A model generated the notes under the pieces. It searched no databases. It saw only the letters and a list, made by a program, of their open reading frames with translations, and was not told the DNA's origin. Below are positions 40,157-48,729 of a DNA stretch of 64,000 nucleotides, one piece after another. Both the position numbers and the translations under genes were made by a program. Within the stretch, counting starts at the first letter, position 1. Every line of letters starts with the position of its first letter. This DNA comes from Kitasatospora sp. NBC_01246 (GTDB taxonomy: Bacteria; Actinomycetota; Actinomycetes; Streptomycetales; Streptomycetaceae). Location: the NCBI RefSeq assembly GCF_036226505.1, contig NZ_CP108484.1, positions 6,820,001 to 6,884,000 of the forward strand, read 5' to 3'.

Positions 40157-41406
40157 CGGCGACTACTCCAGCGGATGCGGGTCGGGAAGACGAGTGTGGC
40201 GGCCGCGGTGGCGGCCAGCAGTGCGGCGGCGGTGCCGACCAGCACGGGGGCGGCGGCGCCGAAGCGGCCGTTGGCCAGCGCGGCGACGGCGCCGGCGGCC
40301 ACCGCGCCGCCCTTGGAGACGAATTCGAGGGTGCCGAACATCCGCCCCGGTGCCCGGCCGCGGGCGGCCTCGGCGGCCAGCACGGAGAGGCAGACCAGGC
40401 CGAGGGTGAGCCCGGCCCCGAGCAGCAGCCGGACGGCGACGAACGCCACCAGCGAGTGCGCGGCGGCGTGCCCGGCGAGGCCGAGCGCGACGAAGCCGAA
40501 GCCCAGCGCGATGCCGGCGTGCGGGCGGGCGAGGAAGGCGGTGTGCGTACGGGCGGCGAACGCCAGGTAGCACAGGTGCGGCAGGGCGAACAGGATGCCG
40601 GTCGTCGTGCCCGAGACCCCGGGCAGCCGCTCCTGCGCCAGGGATATCAGATAGGGGAACGAGATGATGGTGGCGAAGACGAACACGAACTCGAAGGTGT
40701 AGAGCAGGCCGATCGGGGCGGGTCGGGCGGTCGCGGCGCTGGGGGCCCGGTCGCTGCCGGGGCCGCTGCCGGTGTCAGTGGCCGGGCCGCCGCCCCGGGC
40801 GGCCGGGTCGGGCTCCGGCAGGAGCGACAGGAACAGGGCCGCGGTCAGCGGCAGGACGGCCATCAGCAGGTACTGCCGGTGCGGGTCGATCCACGGGGAG
40901 AGCGCGCCGACCAGGATCGGCGCGGCGACCAGCGCGGCCCGGGCGCTGCCCTGCATCAGGGTCAGCGCGAGGGAGAGCTTCGAGCCGTCCAGGGCGGCCG
41001 CCAGGTAGCCGTTGGTGGCGGCGAAGGTGCCGCCGAGGAAGCCCTGGAGGACGAGCGCGAGCGTGAACGCGGGCAGGCTGTCGGCGGCTCCGGCCAGCAG
41101 GAACGAGACGGTGAGGCCGAGTTGGGCGCGCAGCAGCAGCCGTTTGCGGCCGAACCGGTCGGCGAGCCGGCCCCAGAGCGGGGCACCGAGGGCGCTGAAC
41201 ACGGTCGGGACGATGTAGAGCACGCCCGCCCAGCGTCCCTGCGGGTCGCCGAGGGCCGGGAGGATGGCCGTCAGGTAGGGCGGCAGGCCGAGGGCGGCGA
41301 AGGAGGCGACGAAGTAGCAGGCGGCCACCGCGTGCACCTGGCGCCGGCCGAGCCCCTCGGGGCGGGCGGTGCTGCCGGGGTGCTGTGGCAGGGTGTCGAC
41401 GCTCAT
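40153..41406 (-). CDS. MFS exporter, PvsC-like
   Basis: 417 residues, about 12 membrane helices. GRLADRFGRKRLL is the canonical MFS loop 2-3 motif; the central loop around GGPATDTGSGPGSD is disordered. It is embedded by 4-bp overlaps between two NIS synthetase genes, exactly where vibrioferrin clusters have the exporter PvsC, so siderophore export is the likely role. Confidence 0.9.
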   Translation of the reverse strand: MSVDTLPQHPGSTARPEGLGRRQVHAVAACYFVASFAALGLPPYLTAILPALGDPQGRWAGVLYIVPTVFSALGAPLWGRLADRFGRKRLLLRAQLGLTVSFLLAGAADSLPAFTLALVLQGFLGGTFAATNGYLAAALDGSKLSLALTLMQGSARAALVAAPILVGALSPWIDPHRQYLLMAVLPLTAALFLSLLPEPDPAARGGGPATDTGSGPGSDRAPSAATARPAPIGLLYTFEFVFVFATIISFPYLISLAQERLPGVSGTTTGILFALPHLCYLAFAARTHTAFLARPHAGIALGFGFVALGLAGHAAAHSLVAFVAVRLLLGAGLTLGLVCLSVLAAEAARGRAPGRMFGTLEFVSKGGAVAAGAVAALANGRFGAAAPVLVGTAAALLAATAAATLVFPTRIRWSSRR

Positions 41407-43208
41407 CGGGTGGCCCCGGCGCCGCCCGCCGGTGCTGCCGCGACGGCGTCCGGACGGAGGTAGTTGGGCCCGTCGGTGTAGTGCTTGTTGATGTCGGCGG
41501 CGCCCGAGCGCTGCTTGGTGAGCAGGGTCCCGGCGGTCACCATCGCCTTGACCGGCAGTCGCTCGGCGTCCAGCAGGGCGGCGCGCAGCGGTGCGCCGGC
41601 CGGCCCGATCCGTTCGGTGGCCTCCGCCAGCCGTCTGCGCAACAGGTCGAGCAGGTCGCCCAGTTCGGCGCGGCCGTGGGCGGCGAGGCCGAACGCCAGG
41701 GAGCCGGCGCAGAGGTGGCCGGTGATGGTGGCGAAGAGGTCGGTCAGCGGTCGGTCGCCGTCGCCGAAGATCCGGGCGTCGTCGAACTCCGCCCGGCCGG
41801 GGCCGTGTTCGCCCAGCGTGGCGGCGAGCCGGCCGGTGTGGATCCGCGGCCCGTCGTCGTCCTTGTAGAGCAGCCGCAGGCCGCCGTCCTCGTCGAACAC
41901 CACCGAGGTGTTCTGCTGGTGGGACTCCAGCGCGATGCCGTAGCCGAAGAGCGTGGCCTGCCAGTCGAGCAGCAGGTCCAGCAGGGTGTCGTAGAGGGCG
42001 ACCGGGTCGCCGCCGTGGAAGCGGTCGGCCAGGTGGTCGATCACCAGGCGTCCGCCGGGGGCGGGGGCCAGCAGGGCGGCCAGCGGGACGGTCACGGCGC
42101 GGTCCAGGCCGGCGTCGGCGGGGTAGCGGCGGAGCAGGACGGCGAGCAGTTCGTGGCCGGCGTGGGCCCAGCTCTGCTCGTCGGCGTGCAGGATCCGGTC
42201 GGCGAAGCGGGGTTCGCGGGCCAGCACGGCCTCGATCAGCCGCTGCCCGGCGGCGCCGTCGACCAGCGTCCCCGGCTTGATGGTGCGGCGGTTGAGCCGG
42301 CCCAGGGTGGCGGTGGCGAGAGGGAGTTTGAGGTGGTGGCCGGGGTCGTCGGCGACGGCCACGGTACGCATGGAGAGGGTGGGCACGACGGTCAGGTAGG
42401 GCCGGTCGGCGAGGACCGCGCGGCCGTCGAGGCCGGCCGCCCGCAGTGCCCCGGCGAGCGGCTCGCCCACCGTGAGCGGGTGCACGGGCAGGGTGGTCCA
42501 GGCGTCGTCACCGCCCGCCAGGTCGAGGCCGAGCCAGCTCGGGGTGGGCCACCAGCTGGGCAGCGGCCGGTCGCCGTGCACGGTGAGGGCACCGGCCGGG
42601 ACGGCGAGCCAGCGCAGTTCGAAGGCCGGGTGGAACTCCGGTGCGTAGGCGCGCAGCTCGGGCTCGGTGAGACCGGAGCGGCCGCGGGCGGTGGGGTAGA
42701 CCGGGTGGTCGAGGTGGGCGGCCAGGGCGTCGTGCCCCAGGGCGGCGGCGGGGCCGCTCCAGCGGGCCGGGTCCGCGCCGTAGAGGTCGGTGAGGGTGCT
42801 GTGCACCTCGGCCCGGGTGCGCTCGTGCAGCTCCATGGTGGCGAGGGTCTGCCGGCACTCCTCGGTGAACGCCGCCCAGCCGGGCCGGTCCGCCGCCTCG
42901 GCGAGGCCGGTCAGGGCCGCCAGGACGGCTTCCAGCCCGGTCAGCGGGGTGCCGTCCAGCTCCAGTAGCGGGAGCCGGGCCGCGTACTCGCTCTGGAAGC
43001 CCTCGGCGACCACCGGCAGGGCGAGGCCGGCCGGGGCCAGCAGCAGCCAGCGGCCGTCCGCGCGGTCCTGCGGAGTGCTGCGGGTCCGCAGCCCGAGCAC
43101 GTCCTCGCGCAGCAGCGCGGAGAGTACCCGCAGCGCCAACTGCTCGGCGGCGGTGGGGGCGCCGGGCCCGGCGTCGCGCGGCGGGGCGGGGCGGGTGGCG
43201 GCGCTCAC
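41403..43208 (-). CDS. IucA/IucC-family NIS siderophore synthetase (PvsB position)
   Basis: 601 residues. Conserved blocks: LDHPVYPTARGRSGL, TVVPTLSMRTVAV, HLKLPLATATLGRLNRR, GIALESHQQNTSVVF and LLYKDDDGPRI. It differs clearly from the second synthetase of the operon, so the two should carry out different condensation steps. 4-bp overlaps on both sides (ATP-grasp and MFS genes). Confidence 0.93.
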   Translation of the reverse strand: MSAATRPAPPRDAGPGAPTAAEQLALRVLSALLREDVLGLRTRSTPQDRADGRWLLLAPAGLALPVVAEGFQSEYAARLPLLELDGTPLTGLEAVLAALTGLAEAADRPGWAAFTEECRQTLATMELHERTRAEVHSTLTDLYGADPARWSGPAAALGHDALAAHLDHPVYPTARGRSGLTEPELRAYAPEFHPAFELRWLAVPAGALTVHGDRPLPSWWPTPSWLGLDLAGGDDAWTTLPVHPLTVGEPLAGALRAAGLDGRAVLADRPYLTVVPTLSMRTVAVADDPGHHLKLPLATATLGRLNRRTIKPGTLVDGAAGQRLIEAVLAREPRFADRILHADEQSWAHAGHELLAVLLRRYPADAGLDRAVTVPLAALLAPAPGGRLVIDHLADRFHGGDPVALYDTLLDLLLDWQATLFGYGIALESHQQNTSVVFDEDGGLRLLYKDDDGPRIHTGRLAATLGEHGPGRAEFDDARIFGDGDRPLTDLFATITGHLCAGSLAFGLAAHGRAELGDLLDLLRRRLAEATERIGPAGAPLRAALLDAERLPVKAMVTAGTLLTKQRSGAADINKHYTDGPNYLRPDAVAAAPAGGAGATR

Positions 43209-44419
43209 GGGGTGATCTCCCAGCGGTTGGCCGCGACGAAGCGGGCGACGGCGGCGTCCACGGCCTGCTGGTCGGTGCCGACGGCCCAGATCACGCCGAG
43301 GTAGTCCCGGTTGGTGTGGTGGAGCTCGTGGCGCTCACCGAGCGGGCGGACCGGCTGGTAGCTGAGCCGGACGCCGTCGCGCTCCTCGTGGTGCGGGCCG
43401 GGCGCGGCGGTGAGGGTGCCGGCCCGGTCCGCGCAGACCGCCTCGTTGCGGGCCCGCTTCGCGGTGGCCGCGCAGTGCTCCGTGAGGCCTTCGGGCAGCT
43501 CACGGCCGAGGTGCGCGGCGAGGATGTGCTCGAACAGCGGGATGTCGAGGATCTCGGCGAGCATCAGGTCGCACTGGTCGCCGATGGCACGGTAGTTGAC
43601 CTCGATGATGCGCGCCCGGCCGTCCGGCTGCACGACGAACTCGGTGTGGCAGGCGCCGAGTCCGACGCCGACGGCGTCCAGCTGCGCGAGGATCTGCTCG
43701 ACCACCGGCCGCGGGTGGTCGGGGACGAACTCCAGCATCTCCTCGATGAAGTGCGGGGGAGCGGAGAGTCTGGTCCGCAGCCCGCCGAGGACGTGCCGCC
43801 GCTTCCCGTCGCCGAGCGTCTCCAGGGTGCACAACTGCCCGTCCAGGAACTCCTCGACGACCAGCGCCGCGCCGGGCCGCCGCCGCTGGATCTCGGCGCA
43901 GCGCAGCTCCAGCTCCGCGCGGTCGCCGACCAGCGAGACGTCCTCGCTGGCGACGCCCTCGCGCGGTTTCACCACGACCGGGAAGGGGACGTCGAACTCC
44001 CGCAGCGCGGAGGGGTCCTGGCCGGGGTCGAGCTCGAAGGAGCGGACGGCGTCCAGGCCGGCGGCGGTCAGGTGGCGGCGCAGCTCGCCCTTGTTCTTGG
44101 CCCGCAGGGCCGCCTTCCAGTCCTTGGCCGGCAGCCCGAAGTACTCGGCGGCCAGGGCGGTCTGGGTCTGCAGGTGGTCGCTGTTGCTGAACACCGCGTC
44201 GGGGGCCTCCCGCCGGGAGATCAGCCCGATCACCTCGCGGAAGTCCCGGACGTCGCACTCCACCACCTCCGGCGCGGACGCCAGCGCGGCGTAGGCGTCC
44301 CGGTGCGGCTCGGCGTGGTCGGTGAGCACCGTGACGTCGAGCCCCAGCCGTGCGGCGGCCGGGAGGAAGCCCTGGGTGACCGAGTCGGTGGGGTTGAGGG
44401 CGAGCAGGTAGAGCCGCAT
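43205..44419 (-). CDS. ATP-grasp ligase, PvsA-like
   Basis: 404 residues. ATP-grasp domain with LRAKNKGELRRHLTAAGLDAVRS, VVKPREGVASEDVSLV (P-loop-like lid) and ARIIEVNYRAIGDQCDLMLAEI (metal-binding Glu-x-Asn). Such enzymes form amide bonds through acyl phosphates; PvsA does this in vibrioferrin assembly. The ATG at MRLYLLALNP is preferred over an upstream extension of low complexity. First biosynthetic gene after the import genes. Confidence 0.9.
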   Translation of the reverse strand: MRLYLLALNPTDSVTQGFLPAAARLGLDVTVLTDHAEPHRDAYAALASAPEVVECDVRDFREVIGLISRREAPDAVFSNSDHLQTQTALAAEYFGLPAKDWKAALRAKNKGELRRHLTAAGLDAVRSFELDPGQDPSALREFDVPFPVVVKPREGVASEDVSLVGDRAELELRCAEIQRRRPGAALVVEEFLDGQLCTLETLGDGKRRHVLGGLRTRLSAPPHFIEEMLEFVPDHPRPVVEQILAQLDAVGVGLGACHTEFVVQPDGRARIIEVNYRAIGDQCDLMLAEILDIPLFEHILAAHLGRELPEGLTEHCAATAKRARNEAVCADRAGTLTAAPGPHHEERDGVRLSYQPVRPLGERHELHHTNRDYLGVIWAVGTDQQAVDAAVARFVAANRWEITP

Positions 44420-44508
44420 GTCGGGTCTCTCCGTGACGGGGGCGAGGGGCGAGGGGCGAGGGCTGGGGCCGGCCGGGCGGGTGGCCACGCGGGGCGGGGC
44501 GGTGGGCC

Positions 44509-44532
44509 CCCGCCCCGCGCACCCGGGGCGGG
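44509..44532 (-). terminator. Hairpin between binding-protein gene and biosynthetic genes
   Basis: CCCGCCCC pairs with GGGGCGGG around an 8-nt loop, directly after the binding-protein stop codon. It could act as a partial terminator or 3'-end stabiliser, giving more binding protein than enzyme. Confidence 0.35.
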
Positions 44533-44535
44533 CGG

Positions 44536-45540
44536 CTACTTGGGCGCGTCGACGCCGGCGGCCTTGGCGATGTCACCGAGCATGGCCTCGGCGGCCTGGA
44601 CGCCGATGCCGGACATCCAGGTCTCGTCCGGCACGTTGAACACCTTGGCGTTCTTGACGGCGTTCAGGCCCTGCCAGACCGGCGTGCCCTGGACCTCGCT
44701 CTGCTTGGTCTTGGTCGGGTCGTCGGCGACGGTGACGAAGACCAGGTCGGCGTCGGCCTGGTTGATCTGCTCGGCGCTCACCTCGATGATGTTCTGGTCC
44801 ACGTCCTGGGCGGCCGGGCGGCTCAGGCCGACGTCCTTGAGCACCACGCCGCTGTAGGAGGCCTTGGCGTAGAGGCGGGTCGGGCCGGCCACGAAGCGGA
44901 CCACCGAGGCGGTCGGCTCGGTGCCGCCGTTCTTGGCCTTGATCGCCTCGCCGAGCCTGGCCGCGCGGGCCTCGTAGTCGGTCAGCGCCTTCTTGGCCTC
45001 GGCCTCCTTGCCGAGGGCCTGGGCGTAGAGGGCGAGGTTCTCCTTCCAGGGGAAGCCGGTGGTCTCGGCGAGCACGGTCGGCGCGATGGCGTTGAGCTTG
45101 TCGTAGACCTTGGCGTGCCGGACCTTCGAGGAGAGGATCAGGTCGGGCTTGAGGGAGGCGATCAGCTCCAGGTTCGGCTCGGCCATCGGGCCGACGTCCT
45201 TGGTGTCCTTGATCTTGTCCTTGAGGTAGTTCGGGAAGCCGCCCTCGGTCTTCATGTGCGGGGACACCGCGCCGACCGGGGTGATGCCGAGCAGGGTGAC
45301 GTCGTCCAGCTCGCCGCTGTCCAGCACCACGACGCGCTTGGGCCGGGCCTTGATCTCGGCCGTCCCGGCGGCGTGCGTGACGCTGCGCGGGAAGCCCACC
45401 GCGGCGGGGGCGGAGGCGGCGTCCCCGGCGGGCTCGGCGCTGTCGCCGCCGGTGCTGCCGCAGGCGGCGAGCAGCGTGGTGGAGAGCGCGGCGGCGAGGA
45501 GCGCGGCGGGGACTCTGCGGGCGCGGGCGGAGCGGGTCAT
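44536..45540 (-). CDS. Iron-siderophore binding lipoprotein, FecB/FhuD-like
   Basis: 334 residues. Lipoprotein signal with STTLLAAC (Cys at about residue 27). Type III binding fold: RPKRVVVLDSGELDDVTLLGITPVGA, PNLELIASLKPDLILSSKV, IAPTVLAETTGFPWKENLAL and VFVTVADDP. It captures the ferric siderophore outside the membrane. Between the importer ATPase (125-bp gap) and the ATP-grasp gene. Confidence 0.92.
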   Translation of the reverse strand: MTRSARARRVPAALLAAALSTTLLAACGSTGGDSAEPAGDAASAPAAVGFPRSVTHAAGTAEIKARPKRVVVLDSGELDDVTLLGITPVGAVSPHMKTEGGFPNYLKDKIKDTKDVGPMAEPNLELIASLKPDLILSSKVRHAKVYDKLNAIAPTVLAETTGFPWKENLALYAQALGKEAEAKKALTDYEARAARLGEAIKAKNGGTEPTASVVRFVAGPTRLYAKASYSGVVLKDVGLSRPAAQDVDQNIIEVSAEQINQADADLVFVTVADDPTKTKQSEVQGTPVWQGLNAVKNAKVFNVPDETWMSGIGVQAAEAMLGDIAKAAGVDAPK

Positions 45541-45665
45541 GACGGGTCCTTGTCTCTGGTGCGGGGGCGGGGGTGCCGGAAGGCTGCGGGCAGCGGACGG
45601 CTGGGCGGGTCGGGGGCGGCGGGGCCCACGGGTGAGCGGGGCCGGCCGCGGGGTGGTCGGGCGGG

Positions 45666-46511
45666 TCAGCGGGCGGCGGCCCGCCCGGTCCGGGCCCGCG
45701 GGACGACCAGCGGGGTGCCGGTCTCCGGGTCGGGCACGACCTGGCACGGCACCTGGAAGACGGCCTCCACCAGGTCGGCGGTCAGCACCTCGGCGGGCGG
45801 TCCGGCGGCGGCCAGCCGGCCGTCCTTGAGGACGACCAGGTGGTCCGCGTAGCGGGCGGCCTGCCCGAGGTCGTGCAGCACCATGACGACGGTGCGGCCG
45901 GCCTCGGCGTGCAGGTCGGCGACCAGGTCGAGGACGTCCAGCTGGTGCCGGAGGTCCAGGAAGGTGGTGGGCTCGTCGAGCAGCAGCAGGTCGGTGTCCT
46001 GGGCGAGCGCGAGCGCGATCCAGGCGCGCTGGCGCTGGCCGCCGGAGAGCCGGTCCACCTGCTGGTCGCGCAGGTCGGTGGTGCCGGTGCGGGCCAGCGC
46101 GTCCTCGACGGCGGCCTGGTCGGCCTTGGACCAGGGGGTGAGCAGCCGCTGGTGCGGGAAGCGGCCGAGCCGGACCAGCGCCTCGACGGTGATCGCCTCG
46201 GGGGTGACGGGCTGCTGCGGGAGCAGGCCCATCCGCTTGGCGAGCGCCCGGGCGGACATCCGGTGGATGTCCGAGCCGTCCAGGGTGACGGTGCCGGCGG
46301 CCGGGCCGAGCAGCCGGACCAGGCCGCGCAGCAGGGTCGACTTGCCGCAGGCGTTCGGGCCCACGATCGCGGTGACGGCGCCGCCGGGCAGCTCCAGGTC
46401 GAGGCCGTCGACGATCACCCGGTTGCCGTAGCGCAGGTGCAGGCCGTGGGCGGCGAGGCGGTTGCCCGCCGGGTCGGGGGCCGTGAAGGGGGTCGCCACG
46501 TCGGGGGTCAT
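45666..46511 (-). CDS. Ferric siderophore ABC importer ATPase, FecE/FhuC-like
   Basis: 281 residues. Walker A GPNACGKSTLL, Q-loop LLPQQPVTPEAITV, signature LSGGQRQRAWIALALAQ, Walker B LLLLDEPTTFLDLRHQ and switch His in VLHDLGQAARY. The ATG overlaps the permease stop by 4 bp. Confidence 0.94.
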   Translation of the reverse strand: MTPDVATPFTAPDPAGNRLAAHGLHLRYGNRVIVDGLDLELPGGAVTAIVGPNACGKSTLLRGLVRLLGPAAGTVTLDGSDIHRMSARALAKRMGLLPQQPVTPEAITVEALVRLGRFPHQRLLTPWSKADQAAVEDALARTGTTDLRDQQVDRLSGGQRQRAWIALALAQDTDLLLLDEPTTFLDLRHQLDVLDLVADLHAEAGRTVVMVLHDLGQAARYADHLVVLKDGRLAAAGPPAEVLTADLVEAVFQVPCQVVPDPETGTPLVVPRARTGRAAAR

Positions 46512-47560
46512 CGGTCGCTCCTCTGGGGAAGCCGGCCCTGGCGGATCATCAGCGCCAGGAGCCAGGGCGCGCCGAGGGTGGCGGTGACGGCACCGACCGG
46601 CAGGCCGTGGACGGGGATCACATGGAGCACCAGGAGGTCGGCGGAGAGCAGCAGCACGGCGCCGGCGAGCGCGGTGAGGCCGAGCGTGCCGAGGGTGGGC
46701 GGTCCGGCCAGCAGGCGGACCAGGTGCGGGACGGCGAGCGCCACGAAGGCGACCGGTCCGGTGAGCGCGGCGGCCAGCGAGGCCAGCGCGATGGAGAGCA
46801 GCAGCAGGACGAGCCGGTCGCGGTTCGGGTTCAGGCCGAGGCCGCCGGCCGAGTCGTCGCCGAGGTCGAGCACGGCGACCCGTCGCTGGCTGAGCACCAC
46901 GGCGACGACGGTGAGCGCGATGGCGGTGCCGCCGATCCAGACCTCGGTCCAGTCCCGTCCGTAGAGCGAGCCGGTGGTCCACTGCATCGCCGAGGAGGCC
47001 AGCTCGGCGGGGAACCGGACGATCATCAGGTTCACCGCCGCGGCCAGGCCCTGCTGGACCGCCAGGCCGACCAGCACCAGCCGGGTGACGGCCATCCGCG
47101 ACCGCCAGGCGAAGCCGCCGAGCAGCAGGGCGGCGAGCAGCCCGCCGCCGAGCGCGGCGAGCGGGATCAGCTCCTGCGAGGCGCCGGTGGCGAGCATCAG
47201 CACCGCGCCGAACGACGCGCCGCCGGTGACGCCGATGGTGTCGGGAGAGGCCAGGGGGTTGCGGAAGAGCCGTTGCAGCATCGAGCCGGCCACCGCGAGC
47301 GCGGCTCCCGCGATCAGGGCGGAGACCACCCGGGGTGCCCGGAACTCCTGCACCACCAGCACGTTCCCGGCGTCGCCGAGCCCGACCAGGGCGCGCAGCG
47401 CCTCCCAGACCGACATCTCGACCTGGCCGGTGCCGAGCGCGATCCCGGTCAGCAGGACCAGCAGGGCGGCGGCGAGCAGCGACCAGGCGGCGGTGTGGGC
47501 CCGGCGACGGGCCGCCGTGCCGACAGCGGTGGCGGGCACCGCCGGGGTCAGGACGCTCAT
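46508..47560 (-). CDS. Ferric siderophore ABC importer permease, FecD-like
   Basis: 350 residues, about 9-10 membrane helices. FecCD family marks: FRAPRVVSALIAGAALAVAGSMLQRLFRNPLASPDTIGVTGGA, split over the conserved first half, and the coupling loop GPVAFVALAVPHLVRLLAG. It forms a heterodimer with the next permease. Confidence 0.93.
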   Translation of the reverse strand: MSVLTPAVPATAVGTAARRRAHTAAWSLLAAALLVLLTGIALGTGQVEMSVWEALRALVGLGDAGNVLVVQEFRAPRVVSALIAGAALAVAGSMLQRLFRNPLASPDTIGVTGGASFGAVLMLATGASQELIPLAALGGGLLAALLLGGFAWRSRMAVTRLVLVGLAVQQGLAAAVNLMIVRFPAELASSAMQWTTGSLYGRDWTEVWIGGTAIALTVVAVVLSQRRVAVLDLGDDSAGGLGLNPNRDRLVLLLLSIALASLAAALTGPVAFVALAVPHLVRLLAGPPTLGTLGLTALAGAVLLLSADLLVLHVIPVHGLPVGAVTATLGAPWLLALMIRQGRLPQRSDR

Positions 47561-48591
47561 CGGGCCACCTTCCGGGCCAGCACCGCGAGCAGCGGCGCGC
47601 CGAGGAAGGCCGTCACGATGCCGACCTCGATCTCGGACGGCCGGGCTACCAGCCGGCCCAGCACGTCGGCCGCGAGCAGCAGCAGCGGACCGGTGATCAG
47701 GCAGCCCGGCAGCAGCCAGCGGTGGTCGTTTCCGAGCAGCGGCCGGACCAGGTGCGGCGCCGCCAGCCCGACGAAGGCGATCGGTCCGGCGACGGCGACG
47801 GCGCTGCCGGCCAGCAGGACGACGGTCAGACCGCCGAGCACCCGGATCCTGGCCACCGGCACGCCGAGCGCCTGGGCGCTCTCGTCGCCGAGGGCGAGCG
47901 CGTTGAGCGAGGGCGCCACGGCGAACGCGCCGACCAGCCCGAGCGCCAGGAACGGCAGCAGGGGCGTCAGGGTGTCCAGGTGGCGCCCGGCGATGGAGCC
48001 GGCCAGCCAGAACCGCGCCTCGTCCAGCGTGCGGTGACTGGCCAGCATCAGTGCCGAGGTCCAGGAGGTGAGCACCACGGTGAGCACGGTGCCGCCGAGG
48101 GCCAGCCGGACGGGGTCGAGGTCGCCGCCCCGGCGGGACATCGCGTAGGCGGCCACCGCGGCGACGGCCGCGCCGGCGAAGGCGAACCAGAGGTACTCGA
48201 CCGGCCGGGTGAGGCCGAGGGCGTAGATCGCGGCGACCACGGCGAAGCCCGCGCCCGCGTTGATCCCCAGCGTGACGGGTGAGGCGAGCGGGTTGCGGGT
48301 GACGCCCTGGGCGACCGCGCCGGCGGCGCCGAGCGCCGCCCCGATCGTCAGCCCGATCACCGTCCGGGGGACCCGAAGGCCCGTCACCACGTCGGCGTCG
48401 CCGCCGTGCCCGGCGCCGGTCAGAGCGTCGATCACGGTGGAGAGCGGGATGGAGCGGGAGCCGAGAGCGAGGCTCAGCGCGGCGCACAGCACGAGCGCGC
48501 AGACGCCGGCGGCCAGCAGGAGCGGCCGCCGTAGCGTCGGGTGTCGGGGGACCGCCGAGGCCGTGGCGGCCGGCGGGTCGGTTCTCAGCAC
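47557..48591 (-). CDS. Ferric siderophore ABC importer permease, FecC-like
   Basis: 344 residues from the GTG at VLRTDPP. Marks: LRVPRTVIGLTIGAALGAAGAVAQGVTRNPLASPVTLGINAGAG (read as adjoining conserved blocks) and GPIAFVGLAAPHLVRPLLG. I choose this GTG over a TTG 24 bases upstream because the TTG lies within the iron box. TAAGAT is 8 nt before the GTG, so the transcript may be nearly leaderless. First gene of the ten-gene minus-strand run. Confidence 0.92.
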   Translation of the reverse strand: MLRTDPPAATASAVPRHPTLRRPLLLAAGVCALVLCAALSLALGSRSIPLSTVIDALTGAGHGGDADVVTGLRVPRTVIGLTIGAALGAAGAVAQGVTRNPLASPVTLGINAGAGFAVVAAIYALGLTRPVEYLWFAFAGAAVAAVAAYAMSRRGGDLDPVRLALGGTVLTVVLTSWTSALMLASHRTLDEARFWLAGSIAGRHLDTLTPLLPFLALGLVGAFAVAPSLNALALGDESAQALGVPVARIRVLGGLTVVLLAGSAVAVAGPIAFVGLAAPHLVRPLLGNDHRWLLPGCLITGPLLLLAADVLGRLVARPSEIEVGIVTAFLGAPLLAVLARKVAR

Positions 48592-48599
48592 AGGGCGAG

Positions 48600-48630
48600 A
48601 TCTTAGGTTAGGCAATCCTTATCTCGTCAA
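48600..48630 (-). promoter_or_regulatory. Promoter and iron box of the siderophore operon
   Basis: The 19-bp box TTAGGTTAGGCAATCCTTA (48603-48621) matches the DmdR/IdeR consensus at 15 of 19 positions. On the minus strand TTGACG (-35, 48625-48630) and TAAGAT (-10, 48600-48605) bracket it with 19-bp spacing, so a bound iron repressor would block polymerase. Confidence 0.75.
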
Positions 48631-48690
48631 GTCCTGGCGACTTGGTACGGACCAGGCCGAGTTCGACCCCCATGGCGTGCGTACCGCGTA

Positions 48691-48709
48691 TAAGGTGAGG
48701 CTCACCTTA
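48691..48709 (+). promoter_or_regulatory. Iron box of the ferric reductase gene
   Basis: TAAGGTGAGGCTCACCTTA, a perfect 9-1-9 palindrome matching 16 of 19 consensus positions, 20 bp before the ATG. TATAAG overlaps its left edge and may be the -10 box. Confidence 0.8.
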
Positions 48710-48729
48710 GCCGATCTCGGGGAGTGCCG

